Positions 6,868-15,046 of a DNA stretch of 17,041 bases are shown in pieces; the stretch's first letter is position 1; every line of letters begins with the position of its first letter. The stretch comes from Bacteroidales bacterium (GTDB lineage Bacteria; Bacteroidota; Bacteroidia; Bacteroidales; F082). Location: assembly GCA_017508895.1 (NCBI GenBank), contig JAFWRA010000190.1:1-17041 (forward strand). Direction: 5' to 3'. The notes under the pieces were generated by a model that searched no databases, was not told the DNA's origin, and saw only the letters and a list, made by a program, of their open reading frames with translations. A program made the position numbers and the translations under genes.

Positions 6868-8415
6868 ATGGCATCACCAGAAACAAACGCCGCGGATTCT
6901 GCGGGAAAAACGCAACGAATAGCTAAAAATACCATCTTGCTTTATTTGCGCATGATGGTGACGATGGTCATCACACTGTTCACGTCACGGATAGTGCTGC
7001 AAGCGTTGGGCTTCGATGACTATGGTCTCTACAATGTCATCAGCGGCGTAGTGACGTTGTTCGCGTTTCTGCGTTCGTCGATGTCGTCATCCACACAGCG
7101 ATTCCTCGCCTACGAGATGGGCAGCGGCACTGAAGAAAGCCTTCGCCGCGTGTTTAGCGTGTGCCTGACCACCCATATACTCTTGGCTTTGGTTTTGTTG
7201 GTATTAGCGGAAACCGTTGGATTGTGGTTTCTGAACACATATATTAATATACCCGACGGTCGTGAGGCTGCCGCCAACTGGGTCTATCAGTTTGCCGTGT
7301 TGTCGTTATGCCTGAATATGGTGTCGCTGCCATACGAGGGCGACATTGTCTCCAACGAGCGCATGGGGTATTTCGCACTCCTCAGTATCCTCGACGCTGT
7401 GTTGAAATTGGCAGTTGCATATTGTGTGCTCTATACGGGGGGCGATCATTTGATTCTATATAGTGGTTTAATGATGGGCATCTCGGCGTTGAATCTTTTG
7501 CTTAATTGGATCTATTGCCGTGCGAAGTTTGCAGAGACTCGGTATTTCTTTTTCTGGGACAAGCAAATGTTCAAGCAGATATTCAGTTTTTCTGGCTGGA
7601 CTATCTATGGACAGTTGGCTGTGGTAGGCTCCAATCAGGGCACAAATATTTTAGTGAATATTTTCCATAGCGTTGTTGCCAATGCTGCAATGGGTATAGG
7701 CCATCAGGTTAATTCTGCATTGACGGGTTTGGTATCGAATTTCCAAACTGCCTTCAAGCCGCAAATCACAAAATCATACGCTTCTGGTGATTTTGAGTAT
7801 TTGACATCGTTGACCTACTATGCGTCAAAGATTTCCTTCTTTTTACTTTTCGTTGTGTCGTTGCCCATCATGCTGAACATCGACCTTGTGCTGCAACTAT
7901 GGCTTAAGGAAGTGCCAACACATGCCGGAAGCCTCTGCATCATTTTTATTGTTGCCAGTCTCTGCAATGCCGTTTCGGCTCCGTTGTGGATGAACATTTT
8001 CGCCACAGGAAAAGTGAGGAACTATCAGATTGGACTGTCCGTGTTCTATGTTGTTGAATTGTTGGTAGTGTATATACTATTCCGTATGGGCTGCTCTCTT
8101 GTGACAGGTGTGACAATGAAAGCCGTGCTTAACTTCGTCGTTATTTTTGTCCGGCTCTATTACACCCATTCGACACAACCTGAGTTTTCATTTCTTGGAT
8201 ACGTCCGTCGGGTATTGTTCCCTGTATTCAGCGCCGCACTACTTACCCTGCTTGTGGCGGTTCCCGTTATTTTTCTAATACATGATGAATACAATAAACT
8301 TTTTGTAACGTCTGTTGTAATCATCGCTTCTCTTGCCGCAACCTATTTCGTTGGACTGAATAATAAAGAAAGAAAATCACTTAAGAAATTATTAGTAAAA
8401 CATAGACATGCTTAA
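6868..8415 (+). CDS. wzx: Polysaccharide repeat-unit flippase, Wzx-like (MOP superfamily)
   Basis: A 515-residue integral membrane protein with a hydrophilic N-terminal tail of about 20 residues, then roughly 12-14 transmembrane segments. The early block TSRIVLQALGFDDYGLYNVI matches the N-terminal signature of Bacteroidota polysaccharide transporters of the MOP/MATE-like superfamily. The next block, with SSMSSSTQRFL, fits the same signature. By family it flips undecaprenyl-pyrophosphate-linked oligosaccharide across the inner membrane for Wzy. It starts 37 nt after wzy and its last 8 bases overlap the next gene in another frame, suggesting coupled translation. Length and motifs are complete. 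Substrate cannot be predicted. Confidence 0.87.
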   Translation: MASPETNAADSAGKTQRIAKNTILLYLRMMVTMVITLFTSRIVLQALGFDDYGLYNVISGVVTLFAFLRSSMSSSTQRFLAYEMGSGTEESLRRVFSVCLTTHILLALVLLVLAETVGLWFLNTYINIPDGREAAANWVYQFAVLSLCLNMVSLPYEGDIVSNERMGYFALLSILDAVLKLAVAYCVLYTGGDHLILYSGLMMGISALNLLLNWIYCRAKFAETRYFFFWDKQMFKQIFSFSGWTIYGQLAVVGSNQGTNILVNIFHSVVANAAMGIGHQVNSALTGLVSNFQTAFKPQITKSYASGDFEYLTSLTYYASKISFFLLFVVSLPIMLNIDLVLQLWLKEVPTHAGSLCIIFIVASLCNAVSAPLWMNIFATGKVRNYQIGLSVFYVVELLVVYILFRMGCSLVTGVTMKAVLNFVVIFVRLYYTHSTQPEFSFLGYVRRVLFPVFSAALLTLLVAVPVIFLIHDEYNKLFVTSVVIIASLAATYFVGLNNKERKSLKKLLVKHRHA

Positions 8416-9043
8416 GAAAGTATACTCATTCTTCCGTAATTTACGAGGAAACATCAAATTGTATTTTGTACGTAAGGACATTGCCCACAATTGCACACTG
8501 CAAGGTTCTTCGCATGGTTTCCGTCTTGGATCTAGGGTAAGAGTTATACATGGTTCGACTCCAGATGATGTTGTTTTACATGATCATTGCGACATGTTCG
8601 GTGAGATTGTATCCATGAATCATGGCAAGGTCATCATGTACGACTGGTCAAAAATAGGCCCTGGGAGTGTCATCACTGCCGTAAACCGTGTTGAGATAGG
8701 CAAAGACACTGCAATTGCAAATGGTGTGACCATCATTGACAACAACACCCATCCCATCAATCCGCAGGATAGAAGATACATGCGACACACTCCACATCAT
8801 TCTATGGAACGTCAGAACAAGTTCTCTGCTAATGCACCCATTATCATTGGTGAGAACGTGTGGATAGGTACCAATGCCAGAATACAGAAAGGTGTCACCA
8901 TCGGCGACAACGCCATCATCGCTGCTAACTCGGTAGTCACCAAAGATGTCCCTGCCAATGCTATAGTCGCCGGCAATCCCGCCAAGGTTGTAAAGGAGCA
9001 TATCGACGAGACCACAACGCCTATATTTCCATTAAAAAAATGA
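8408..9043 (+). CDS. Hexapeptide-repeat (left-handed beta-helix) acyltransferase
   Basis: A 211-residue cytosolic enzyme with isoleucine-patch hexapeptide repeats over most of its length, densest at about residues 80-105 and 145-185. IIIGENVWIG at 145-154 is followed by GVTIGDNAIIAANSVVTKDVP. His115 in NNTHP is the likely catalytic histidine of the WbbJ/LacA-type transferases. The tail NAIVAGNPAKVVK is the standard family ending. It probably O- or N-acetylates a sugar of the repeat unit using acetyl-CoA. The start overlaps the wzx end by 8 nt, and the next gene begins 10 nt after the stop. The N-terminal 25 residues are basic and amphipathic, which might hold it near the membrane. The sugar target and acyl group are not visible. 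Confidence 0.85.
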   Translation: MLKKVYSFFRNLRGNIKLYFVRKDIAHNCTLQGSSHGFRLGSRVRVIHGSTPDDVVLHDHCDMFGEIVSMNHGKVIMYDWSKIGPGSVITAVNRVEIGKDTAIANGVTIIDNNTHPINPQDRRYMRHTPHHSMERQNKFSANAPIIIGENVWIGTNARIQKGVTIGDNAIIAANSVVTKDVPANAIVAGNPAKVVKEHIDETTTPIFPLKK

Positions 9044-9053
9044 TGTTAAAGCC

Positions 9054-10184
9054 ATGAAGATTTGTGTACTATGTAGTGGATTTCCGTCAAAGAGGTCGGC
9101 AAGTTGCGTGTTTGTGGTTAAGTTGTGCGAAGAAATGGCTCGACAGGGACACAAAGTCACCATTATTGCCCCGCAAAATTTGATGCGTGTGTGGAGTGGC
9201 AAAGATGACAAGTCACCCACCTCATTCGTCCATAAAACAGCGACTGGTGAACAGATAGATGTAAAACGTCCCTACATCTTTTCTTTCGGGAAAGTACCAG
9301 TATTGAGCAAATTCAATAATTTTTTCCGTGGTCTTGCAGTAAAACGGGCTGTAGCAAAAGCCGGCGAACAGGATGCCTACTATGGCCATTTCTGGGATAA
9401 TGGCTACCTGCTTTACAACGCTGTCAAGCGTCAGAAGAAACCTCTGTTTGTGGCCACAGGAGAAAGCAAGATATGGTTCCATTCCCAAGGTGATTCATTT
9501 CCGCAGTATGTCAGCGGAGTCATTTGCGTGTCTTCCAAAAACAAAGAAGAAAGCATCGCAGTTGGGTTGACTACCGAGGAGAAGTGCATCGTGATACCTA
9601 ACGCCACTGACACTGCTGTGTTCCGCAAGATGGATAAGCTGCAATGCCGACAGAAGTTGGGCATAGGGGAGGACCTTTTTGTGGTCATCTATGTCGGGCA
9701 ATTCATTCAGCGAAAAGGCTACAACCGAGTGGCTGCAGCTATCGACAGACTCAATGACAAGGGAATTGGTGTCATTTTCCTCGGCGCAGCAAAGGAAGGT
9801 CTTAAGCCTCAATGCAGAGGTATCATCAAGTGTGGTTTGGTAGCACAAAATGAGATTCCACAATATCTCAATGCCGCAGATGTGTACGTGCTACCCACCC
9901 GTGCAGAAGGTTGTTGCAACGCCATTGTGGAGGCTATGGCTTGCGGATTGCCCATTGTATCGTCAGATCAGCCTTTTAATTATGATATTCTCGATAGCAC
10001 CAATGCGTTGCTTGTAGACCCCGATAGCATTGACGAAATTGCTAACGCAATACAAACAATAAAAGCAGATTCGGTCTTGCAAGACTCTATGAGTAACAGT
10101 TCTTTGATGAAAGCTCAAGAATTGAATCTTTCTACAAGAGCTGAGAAAATTATCAATTTTATCAAGGAAAAGAGTAAAAAATAA
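9054..10184 (+). CDS. Glycosyltransferase family 4 (GT-B, retaining)
   Basis: A 376-residue cytosolic or membrane-associated GT-B enzyme. The N-terminal domain starts with MKICVLCSGFPS. The C-terminal domain carries VGQFIQRKG (214-222) and YLNAADVYVLPTRAEGCCNA. The EX7E motif is intact as Glu285 and Glu293 (EGCCNAIVE), followed by AMACGLPIV. These residues bind the nucleotide-sugar phosphate and ribose in the family. It should add one sugar to the lipid-linked repeat unit with retention of configuration; donor and linkage cannot be told. It lies between the first acyltransferase (10 nt upstream) and the AAC(3)-like gene (5 nt downstream), so the three are almost certainly co-transcribed. Confidence 0.88.
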   Translation: MKICVLCSGFPSKRSASCVFVVKLCEEMARQGHKVTIIAPQNLMRVWSGKDDKSPTSFVHKTATGEQIDVKRPYIFSFGKVPVLSKFNNFFRGLAVKRAVAKAGEQDAYYGHFWDNGYLLYNAVKRQKKPLFVATGESKIWFHSQGDSFPQYVSGVICVSSKNKEESIAVGLTTEEKCIVIPNATDTAVFRKMDKLQCRQKLGIGEDLFVVIYVGQFIQRKGYNRVAAAIDRLNDKGIGVIFLGAAKEGLKPQCRGIIKCGLVAQNEIPQYLNAADVYVLPTRAEGCCNAIVEAMACGLPIVSSDQPFNYDILDSTNALLVDPDSIDEIANAIQTIKADSVLQDSMSNSSLMKAQELNLSTRAEKIINFIKEKSKK

Positions 10185-10189
10185 AGTAT

Positions 10190-11134
10190 ATGCTAAACAG
10201 AAACACCAAAAACAAGATAAAAAGCATAATTGGGATTAGCGATTGGTCATTGTTTAAGAAGAACATACACAAGCGTATTGGGAAAATATTGTATCATAAG
10301 AAATACACTGCCGATGATATCGTGGATTGTATGGCAAAGATGGGCATGACCCCCGGTGATGTTATATTCATACACTCTTCGATGAAAGAGTTCTATAACT
10401 ATCAAGGAACAGCCGAGGAACTAATAAAGAAAATCCTTGACTATTTAGGGCCAAGCGGTACGCTGGTTATGCCCGCTTACCCTAAAACAGACTTTAGGTC
10501 AATCGTTAACAAATGCCTACTTGATGATTATGGAGGAATTGATGATCAAGTAATGTTTGATGTTAAGTCAACTCCCACGGAAGCTGGACATTTAGCAGAG
10601 GTATTCCGAAAGATGGAAGGAGTGAAACGTAGCATAAACATCCAGCATTCAGCTTGTGCAATCGGGAAACAAGCAGACTTTCTGCTGTCGGAACACCACT
10701 TATGTGAGACTTGTTGGGATGAAAAATCGCCATATTATAAGTTGACTTTGGTCAATGCAAAGGTGTTTTCCTTAGGATTACCCTATTTCTTAACTACAAC
10801 CATTCATTGCACAGATAGTCTTCTTCGTACCAAATATGATTATTTTGCGAACTTTTTCAATAAAGTAATAAAATATAATTATCGTGATGAAAATGGTAAT
10901 ATTGGCGTTCACCAGATGATAGTCAATTCTGTGGAAAGGAAACGTGATAAAAAGAAAATGGTAACAAAGTATTTTGACAAAAAGGAATATCACGTGTCGA
11001 AACTGTCAAATTTGAGAATTGAACGCGTGGATGCAAAATATACCCATGAATTGTTCATGAAATTGGCAAATCAGGGAATTGTGATGTATTCAAAGCCTGA
11101 TCCTAAAAAGTTTGATTGGACACCAAGGTATTAA
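10190..11134 (+). CDS. AAC(3)-like N-acetyltransferase, likely sugar-modifying
   Basis: A 314-residue protein of the aminoglycoside 3-N-acetyltransferase (Antibiotic_NAT) family. Landmarks: HSSMKEF at 62-68, LGPSGTLVMPAYP at 86-98, the block from Pro129 to Ser148 (PTEAGHLAEVF then GVKRS), His153-Ser154 at the position of the conserved active-site histidine, and SPYYKL at 180-185. The usual H-L-A-E-type segment after the GVG-like strand is IHCTD (205-209), so the acidic residue is shifted or replaced. An N-terminal 40-residue basic region and a long C-terminal extension differ from resistance enzymes. Its place inside the polysaccharide operon argues for acetylating an amino group on a repeat-unit sugar rather than for antibiotic resistance; that is inference. 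The gene is very AT-rich compared with its flanks. Confidence 0.8.
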   Translation: MLNRNTKNKIKSIIGISDWSLFKKNIHKRIGKILYHKKYTADDIVDCMAKMGMTPGDVIFIHSSMKEFYNYQGTAEELIKKILDYLGPSGTLVMPAYPKTDFRSIVNKCLLDDYGGIDDQVMFDVKSTPTEAGHLAEVFRKMEGVKRSINIQHSACAIGKQADFLLSEHHLCETCWDEKSPYYKLTLVNAKVFSLGLPYFLTTTIHCTDSLLRTKYDYFANFFNKVIKYNYRDENGNIGVHQMIVNSVERKRDKKKMVTKYFDKKEYHVSKLSNLRIERVDAKYTHELFMKLANQGIVMYSKPDPKKFDWTPRY

Positions 11135-11144
11135 TTCAAACAAT

Positions 11145-12251
11145 ATGCAACATAAAGTCTGTTTCTTCAATCAGAGCTCGGTGCATTACCGCAAGAACAT
11201 ATTCATGCTCATGGATCAGGAGTTGAGCATTGATTTTTATTTTGGTGACTCGCGCAAACAGGGAGCTATCAAGGAGCTGGACACCTCGTGTTTAAAGAAT
11301 TTCAAAGGTTATTTCCATAACATTGGCTTCGGTTCTGTCTATTGGCAAAACGGTGCCATCCGATTGCTCTGGAGTGACTACACCGACTTTTTTACCACAG
11401 GCACTCATTACTGCCTTTCGGCATGGGTTATTTTGCTGCTGGCTCCGCTCTTCGGCAAGCGTGTCTATCTATGGTCTCATGGCGCATACGGCGATGAGCG
11501 AGGTTTGAAGAAAAGGCTCACCGTCTGGAAGATGAAACGTGCCACAGGTTCGCTTCTCTATGGCAACCATGCCAAGAATTTGCTGGTGGAATGGGGCGTG
11601 CCTGAGGAAAAGCTGTATGTGTTCTATAACTCGTTGGCCTATGACGAGGAGGTAGAGATACGCAGGGAACTCAAACCATCAGGATTCTATCAGGAGCATT
11701 TCGGAAACAATCTGCCCAATCTGGTCTTCATCGGACGTTTGATTGCGGATAAGAAATTGGACATGATTATCGGTGCCATGTCGCTGCTACGCGACAAAGG
11801 CATGAAAATGAATATGACTTACGTGGGCGACGGGCCGAAAAAGGCAGTGCTTGAAGCGTTGGCAAAGAAAAGTGGCCTAATGGAAAATGTATGGTTCTAT
11901 GGCTCTTGCTATGAGGAAAAACAGATAGCTCAATTCATCTATAATGCTGACCTGTGCGTCTCTCCTGGCGCCATAGGTTTAACCGCCATCCATTCCATGA
12001 CCTTTGGCACGCCTGTCATCACCCACAATGATTTCAGCCACCAAGGGCCTGAGTTCGAAGCAATAGATGATGGGCGGACGGGAACTTTCTTCCAAGCAAA
12101 CAATAGGGATGATTTGGCCAATTGCATTCAAGCATGGCTTACTAATGGTCTTGACCGTGAGCAAATACGGCAAAACTGTTACGATGTTATTGACAACAAA
12201 TACAACCCTCATCGGCAAATTGAAATGATTAGAAAAGTAATCTTTAATTAA
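11145..12251 (+). CDS. Glycosyltransferase family 4 variant lacking the EX7E glutamates
   Basis: A 368-residue GT-B glycosyltransferase. The start at 11145 ([12 protein letters not shown]) is preferred: it gives the canonical first beta strand and a 10-nt gap after the preceding gene. An in-frame ATG at 11112 would overlap that gene by 23 nt. [14 protein letters not shown] (195-208) and VGDGPKK (227-233) are typical GT4 donor-domain motifs. Where GT4 enzymes normally have E-x7-E, this one reads GAIGLTAIH: Gly275 and His283 replace the two glutamates, followed by [16 protein letters not shown] (301-305) supplies acidic residues downstream. This matches a recurring variant I recall in Bacteroidota polysaccharide loci, so it is probably active. 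Donor and acceptor are unknown. Next gene starts 2 nt after the stop. Confidence 0.85.
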   Translation: MQHKVCFFNQSSVHYRKNIFMLMDQELSIDFYFGDSRKQGAIKELDTSCLKNFKGYFHNIGFGSVYWQNGAIRLLWSDYTDFFTTGTHYCLSAWVILLLAPLFGKRVYLWSHGAYGDERGLKKRLTVWKMKRATGSLLYGNHAKNLLVEWGVPEEKLYVFYNSLAYDEEVEIRRELKPSGFYQEHFGNNLPNLVFIGRLIADKKLDMIIGAMSLLRDKGMKMNMTYVGDGPKKAVLEALAKKSGLMENVWFYGSCYEEKQIAQFIYNADLCVSPGAIGLTAIHSMTFGTPVITHNDFSHQGPEFEAIDDGRTGTFFQANNRDDLANCIQAWLTNGLDREQIRQNCYDVIDNKYNPHRQIEMIRKVIFN

Positions 12252-12253
12252 CC

Positions 12254-12916
12254 ATGTTACAATATATACCATCTCTTTTTTCTTGGAAGAAGCTGCTCTA
12301 CAAAGGTATTTCACCATTGTCGTATTGGGATAGCACCAGTTCTTTCACCCGTTATACCTCTTTGCAAAGGAAAGCTAAACTCTTACATTCTCAAGTGGGA
12401 CGTCATTCGAGAATCTGTATAAATACTGAGTTGCTAAACACAACAGTAGGCAATTTTTCCATTATAGCGAGAAACTGTGTTGTTGGGTTGGGGGCACATC
12501 CAACCAATACCTTATCTCCTCATAGCATTTTCTATAAAAAGAATCGTTGGAAATGGCATAATGAGTGGTGCAAAGATACTGGTTTTAGAGAAAGTGACTT
12601 ACCTGTAACAATCGGTAATGGCGTATGGATTGGGATTCGTTGTCTCATCCTTGATGGTGTCACTATCGGTGATGGAGCTATTGTGGCTGCCGGGGCTGTT
12701 GTAACTAAGGATGTTCCGCCTTTTGCTGTCGTTGGTGGTGTACCGGCTAAAGTGCTGAAATATCGTTTTTCACCTGAAATGATAGAGCATCTGTTGGAAA
12801 TCCAATGGTGGAACCTGCCTGACGAAGAAATCACTCGTATCAAAGACCTGTTCCATATTCCCAATCCCACATTGGAGGATTTGGACAGATACTTCCCAAA
12901 AGAGAAGAAACAATGA
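12254..12916 (+). CDS. CatB/Vat-like hexapeptide O-acetyltransferase
   Basis: A 220-residue left-handed beta-helix acetyltransferase of the CatB-related type. His82 in GAHP is the expected catalytic histidine. [20 protein letters not shown] (121-140) and the following [20 protein letters not shown] form the helix coils and acetyl-CoA side. The C-terminal WWNLP at 185-189 is a signature of the xenobiotic/CatB subgroup, whose polysaccharide-locus members O-acetylate sugars. The N-terminal segment of about 45 residues precedes the first repeats and is not recognised. The gene ends in an ATGA overlap with the next gene (TGA 12914-12916, ATG 12913-12915), a sign of translational coupling. It differs clearly from the other hexapeptide transferase in this locus, so the two probably modify different positions. 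Confidence 0.86.
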   Translation: MLQYIPSLFSWKKLLYKGISPLSYWDSTSSFTRYTSLQRKAKLLHSQVGRHSRICINTELLNTTVGNFSIIARNCVVGLGAHPTNTLSPHSIFYKKNRWKWHNEWCKDTGFRESDLPVTIGNGVWIGIRCLILDGVTIGDGAIVAAGAVVTKDVPPFAVVGGVPAKVLKYRFSPEMIEHLLEIQWWNLPDEEITRIKDLFHIPNPTLEDLDRYFPKEKKQ

Positions 12917-13677
12917 AAATCTCCATCATCACGGCAACCTACAACAGCGCAAAGACGCTACGCGACACGCTCGACAGCATTCTTGGGCAGACCTACAAGG
13001 ATATTGAGAGCATCATCGTGGACGGCGCCTCCAAGGACTGCACCTTGGACATCGTGCGCGAATACGAGCCGCGATTCGAGGGACGGATGCGATGGATCAG
13101 TGAACCGGACAAAGGCATTTACGATGCCATGAATAAGGGCATACGGATGGCAAGTGGCGATGTGGTTGGTCTTCTGAATTCTGACGATTTTTATACGTCA
13201 AATGATGTGTTGGAAACCATCAATGCCAATATGGAGCAAAACGATTGTGATGCGGTGTACGGTGACATTCATTATGTGAGGAACGAAAACCTGGAGCAAT
13301 GTGTGCGTTATTATTCTTCACGAAACTTCACACGCGAAAAGATGATGCAGGGGTATATTCCGGCTCATCCTTCGTTCTATTGCCGAAGAGATGTATATCT
13401 GAAATACGGGCTGTTTGACACCAGTTTCCGTCTTGCTGCAGATTTTGAACAATTGTTGCGTCTTATCTATATAGAGAAGATAGCAATAAAGTACATCGAG
13501 AAAGACTTTGTGACCATGCGAACGGGAGGGGCTTCGACATCAGGATGGAAGAGTCATGCGGTGACCATGCAGGAACACCTGCGGGCATTCGAAAAAAACG
13601 GAATTAAAAACAATGCTTTTAGACTCTCATTACGGTATTTTAATAAATTAGCTGAATATACAAGGCGAAAGCCATAA
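12913..13677 (+). CDS. Glycosyltransferase family 2 (GT-A)
   Basis: A 254-residue GT-A enzyme, probably inverting. It opens [16 protein letters not shown], with [11 protein letters not shown] at 34-44 (nucleotide-binding acidic residue), [15 protein letters not shown] at 63-77, and the metal-binding NSDD at 89-92. Later [19 protein letters not shown] and AADFEQLLR contain the conserved acidic residues of the acceptor side. This WcaA-like subgroup is frequent in O-antigen and exopolysaccharide loci. It should transfer one sugar to the lipid-linked intermediate at the cytosolic membrane face. Its start codon overlaps the previous stop. The last third is basic and more AT-rich. Donor unknown. 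Confidence 0.88.
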   Translation: MKISIITATYNSAKTLRDTLDSILGQTYKDIESIIVDGASKDCTLDIVREYEPRFEGRMRWISEPDKGIYDAMNKGIRMASGDVVGLLNSDDFYTSNDVLETINANMEQNDCDAVYGDIHYVRNENLEQCVRYYSSRNFTREKMMQGYIPAHPSFYCRRDVYLKYGLFDTSFRLAADFEQLLRLIYIEKIAIKYIEKDFVTMRTGGASTSGWKSHAVTMQEHLRAFEKNGIKNNAFRLSLRYFNKLAEYTRRKP

Positions 13678-13734
13678 CTTGATGTTAACATAAGAATATT
13701 AGTTTGTTCAATCACAATATTTCAATTTACAAAA

Positions 13735-14919
13735 ATGCATGTCAGTTATTTTATCATTTTAGTTTTTTTCATTTCCCTTATTGTGGCTTCACTAATGCAT
13801 CAGCCTGTATTGCATTTTGCAAAAAAGCACAATATCTATGACAATCCAGAAGCGAGAAAACTCCAAAGGTCTCCAGTTCCTGTCATGGGCGGATTTGTGG
13901 TGTTTATTGGAGCCGTGGTTGGGTCGTTGTGTTATTGGTTTAGGACTGATTGTACTTCCATTATTCCCGTGCAAGTGGCTATGTTTGTCATGCTGATTTT
14001 TGGAGCATGGGATGACATGAAGAAATTATCCCCAACATTGAAACTTGTTGTTGAAATTGTTGTCGTAGTGGCTTTAATAGTTGTCAATGATTATCCTGTC
14101 AATGACTTGCGTGGCCTTTGGGGAGTGCATGTGATTTCTCCTTGGATTGCGTGGCCGTTGACGGTTTTCGGTTGTGTCGGCATCATTAATGCCATCAACA
14201 TGATTGACGGGATAGATGGCCTTTCTTCTGGTATTTGCATCATGGCAATAGGCTTTTTCTCATGGTGGTTTTTTATCACGGAGGATTTTGTTCGTGCAGC
14301 TTTAGGAGTTGCCATTGTGGGAGGGCTTATTCCGTTTTTTGTCATGAATGTTTTTGGACGCGAGTCGAAAATGTTCATTGGCGATGCCGGCACTCTCATG
14401 TTAGGCATAGCCATTTGTGATATGGTGATGGCCATGCTGACCCATGACTCTCCCGAAACAAAAAGACTGATCAAACCAGAGTTTTCTCGTTTAGCATTCG
14501 CTTTAGCCGTGTTGGCCATTCCTGTTTTTGATACAATCAGGGTTATGTTCGGTAGAATCAGTCGTGGTGAATCGCCTTTTACCCCAGACAAGACACATTT
14601 GCATCATGCCTTTATTGACTATGGATTCCACCATTTAGAGACTTCTTTGATGGAAATCATATTGAACACAATGATTGTCATGGTTTTTGCGATGATTTAT
14701 TTTTCACATCTTTCCATGCAATGGCAGTTGTATGGAGTTATCATTTCGAGTATCGCCGTCTGTTTCGGCTTGTACTGGATGCTGGGTCGTCGTAAACGTT
14801 TCGCGAAAAAGATAAGGGAAAAATATGGTGTTAATAATATAAAGGAATACGAAAACATGACGGATGAAGAACGAAGCAAACTGAATCTTGACAATAAACC
14901 ACAAAAAATCGCCCATTAA
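13735..14919 (+). CDS. wecA: Undecaprenyl-phosphate sugar-1-phosphate transferase, WecA/TagO family
   Basis: A 394-residue polytopic membrane enzyme of the PNPT family (WecA, TagO, MraY). It transfers HexNAc-1-phosphate from a UDP-sugar to undecaprenyl phosphate, starting repeat-unit assembly. Catalytic-site residues visible: Asp93-Asp94 in AWDDMKK, Asp158 and Asp161 in NMIDGIDGL, Asp217 in IGDAGT, and H288-x-H290-H291 in KTHLHH, which favours WecA/TagO-type HexNAc donors over MraY. About ten or eleven hydrophobic segments span residues 5-350; the last 45 residues are charged and cytosolic. It follows the GT2 gene after 57 nt with no terminator, so it is likely the last gene of the operon. 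The sugar is probably GlcNAc or a derivative; whether it also serves other glycans cannot be told. Confidence 0.88.
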   Translation: MHVSYFIILVFFISLIVASLMHQPVLHFAKKHNIYDNPEARKLQRSPVPVMGGFVVFIGAVVGSLCYWFRTDCTSIIPVQVAMFVMLIFGAWDDMKKLSPTLKLVVEIVVVVALIVVNDYPVNDLRGLWGVHVISPWIAWPLTVFGCVGIINAINMIDGIDGLSSGICIMAIGFFSWWFFITEDFVRAALGVAIVGGLIPFFVMNVFGRESKMFIGDAGTLMLGIAICDMVMAMLTHDSPETKRLIKPEFSRLAFALAVLAIPVFDTIRVMFGRISRGESPFTPDKTHLHHAFIDYGFHHLETSLMEIILNTMIVMVFAMIYFSHLSMQWQLYGVIISSIAVCFGLYWMLGRRKRFAKKIREKYGVNNIKEYENMTDEERSKLNLDNKPQKIAH

Positions 14920-14959
14920 GAATGAGTACATTGAGAAGTATACGGCAGAGAAGGAATTA

Positions 14960-15009
14960 GACCTTACCACTGCCACATCGGCCAGGTGAAGACCAACAAG
15001 TATCATTGA
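14960..15009 (+). pseudogene. Remnant of a GAPDH (gap) C-terminus
   Basis: From 14974 the frame reads HIGQVKTNKYH then TGA; intact gap ends HIGQVKSYRYY then TAA. Six residues are identical, and the stop is at the same distance. At the nucleotide level 14972-15009 matches 4125-4162 at 27 of 38 positions with a 13-nt exact run. Just upstream, GAC CTT ACC (14960-14968) aligns with CGC CTT GCC of gap if two extra bases (14969-14970) are allowed, which breaks the frame. Further upstream no resemblance is clear. There is no start codon or room for a gene, so this is a leftover tail. A coincidental short match is unlikely because the downstream hairpins also correspond. Confidence 0.62.
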
Positions 15010-15017
15010 TGCCGTAC

Positions 15018-15036
15018 TTTCACTGAAAAAGTGGAA
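15018..15036 (+). other. Hairpin preceding the second terminator
   Basis: TTTCACT (15018-15024) pairs with AGTGGAA (15030-15036) with one T-G wobble and a GAAAA loop. It corresponds in position and left-arm sequence to the hairpin at 4175-4191 behind gap. The arms have changed together, keeping pairing, which suggests that it was maintained as RNA structure. Confidence 0.55.
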
Positions 15037-15046
15037 CTACTAAACG

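Noticed and set aside
11112..11144. Upstream start for the second GT4 gene
   Set aside because: It would overlap the preceding gene by 23 nt and add residues before the first beta strand; the ATG at 11145 fits both spacing and fold.
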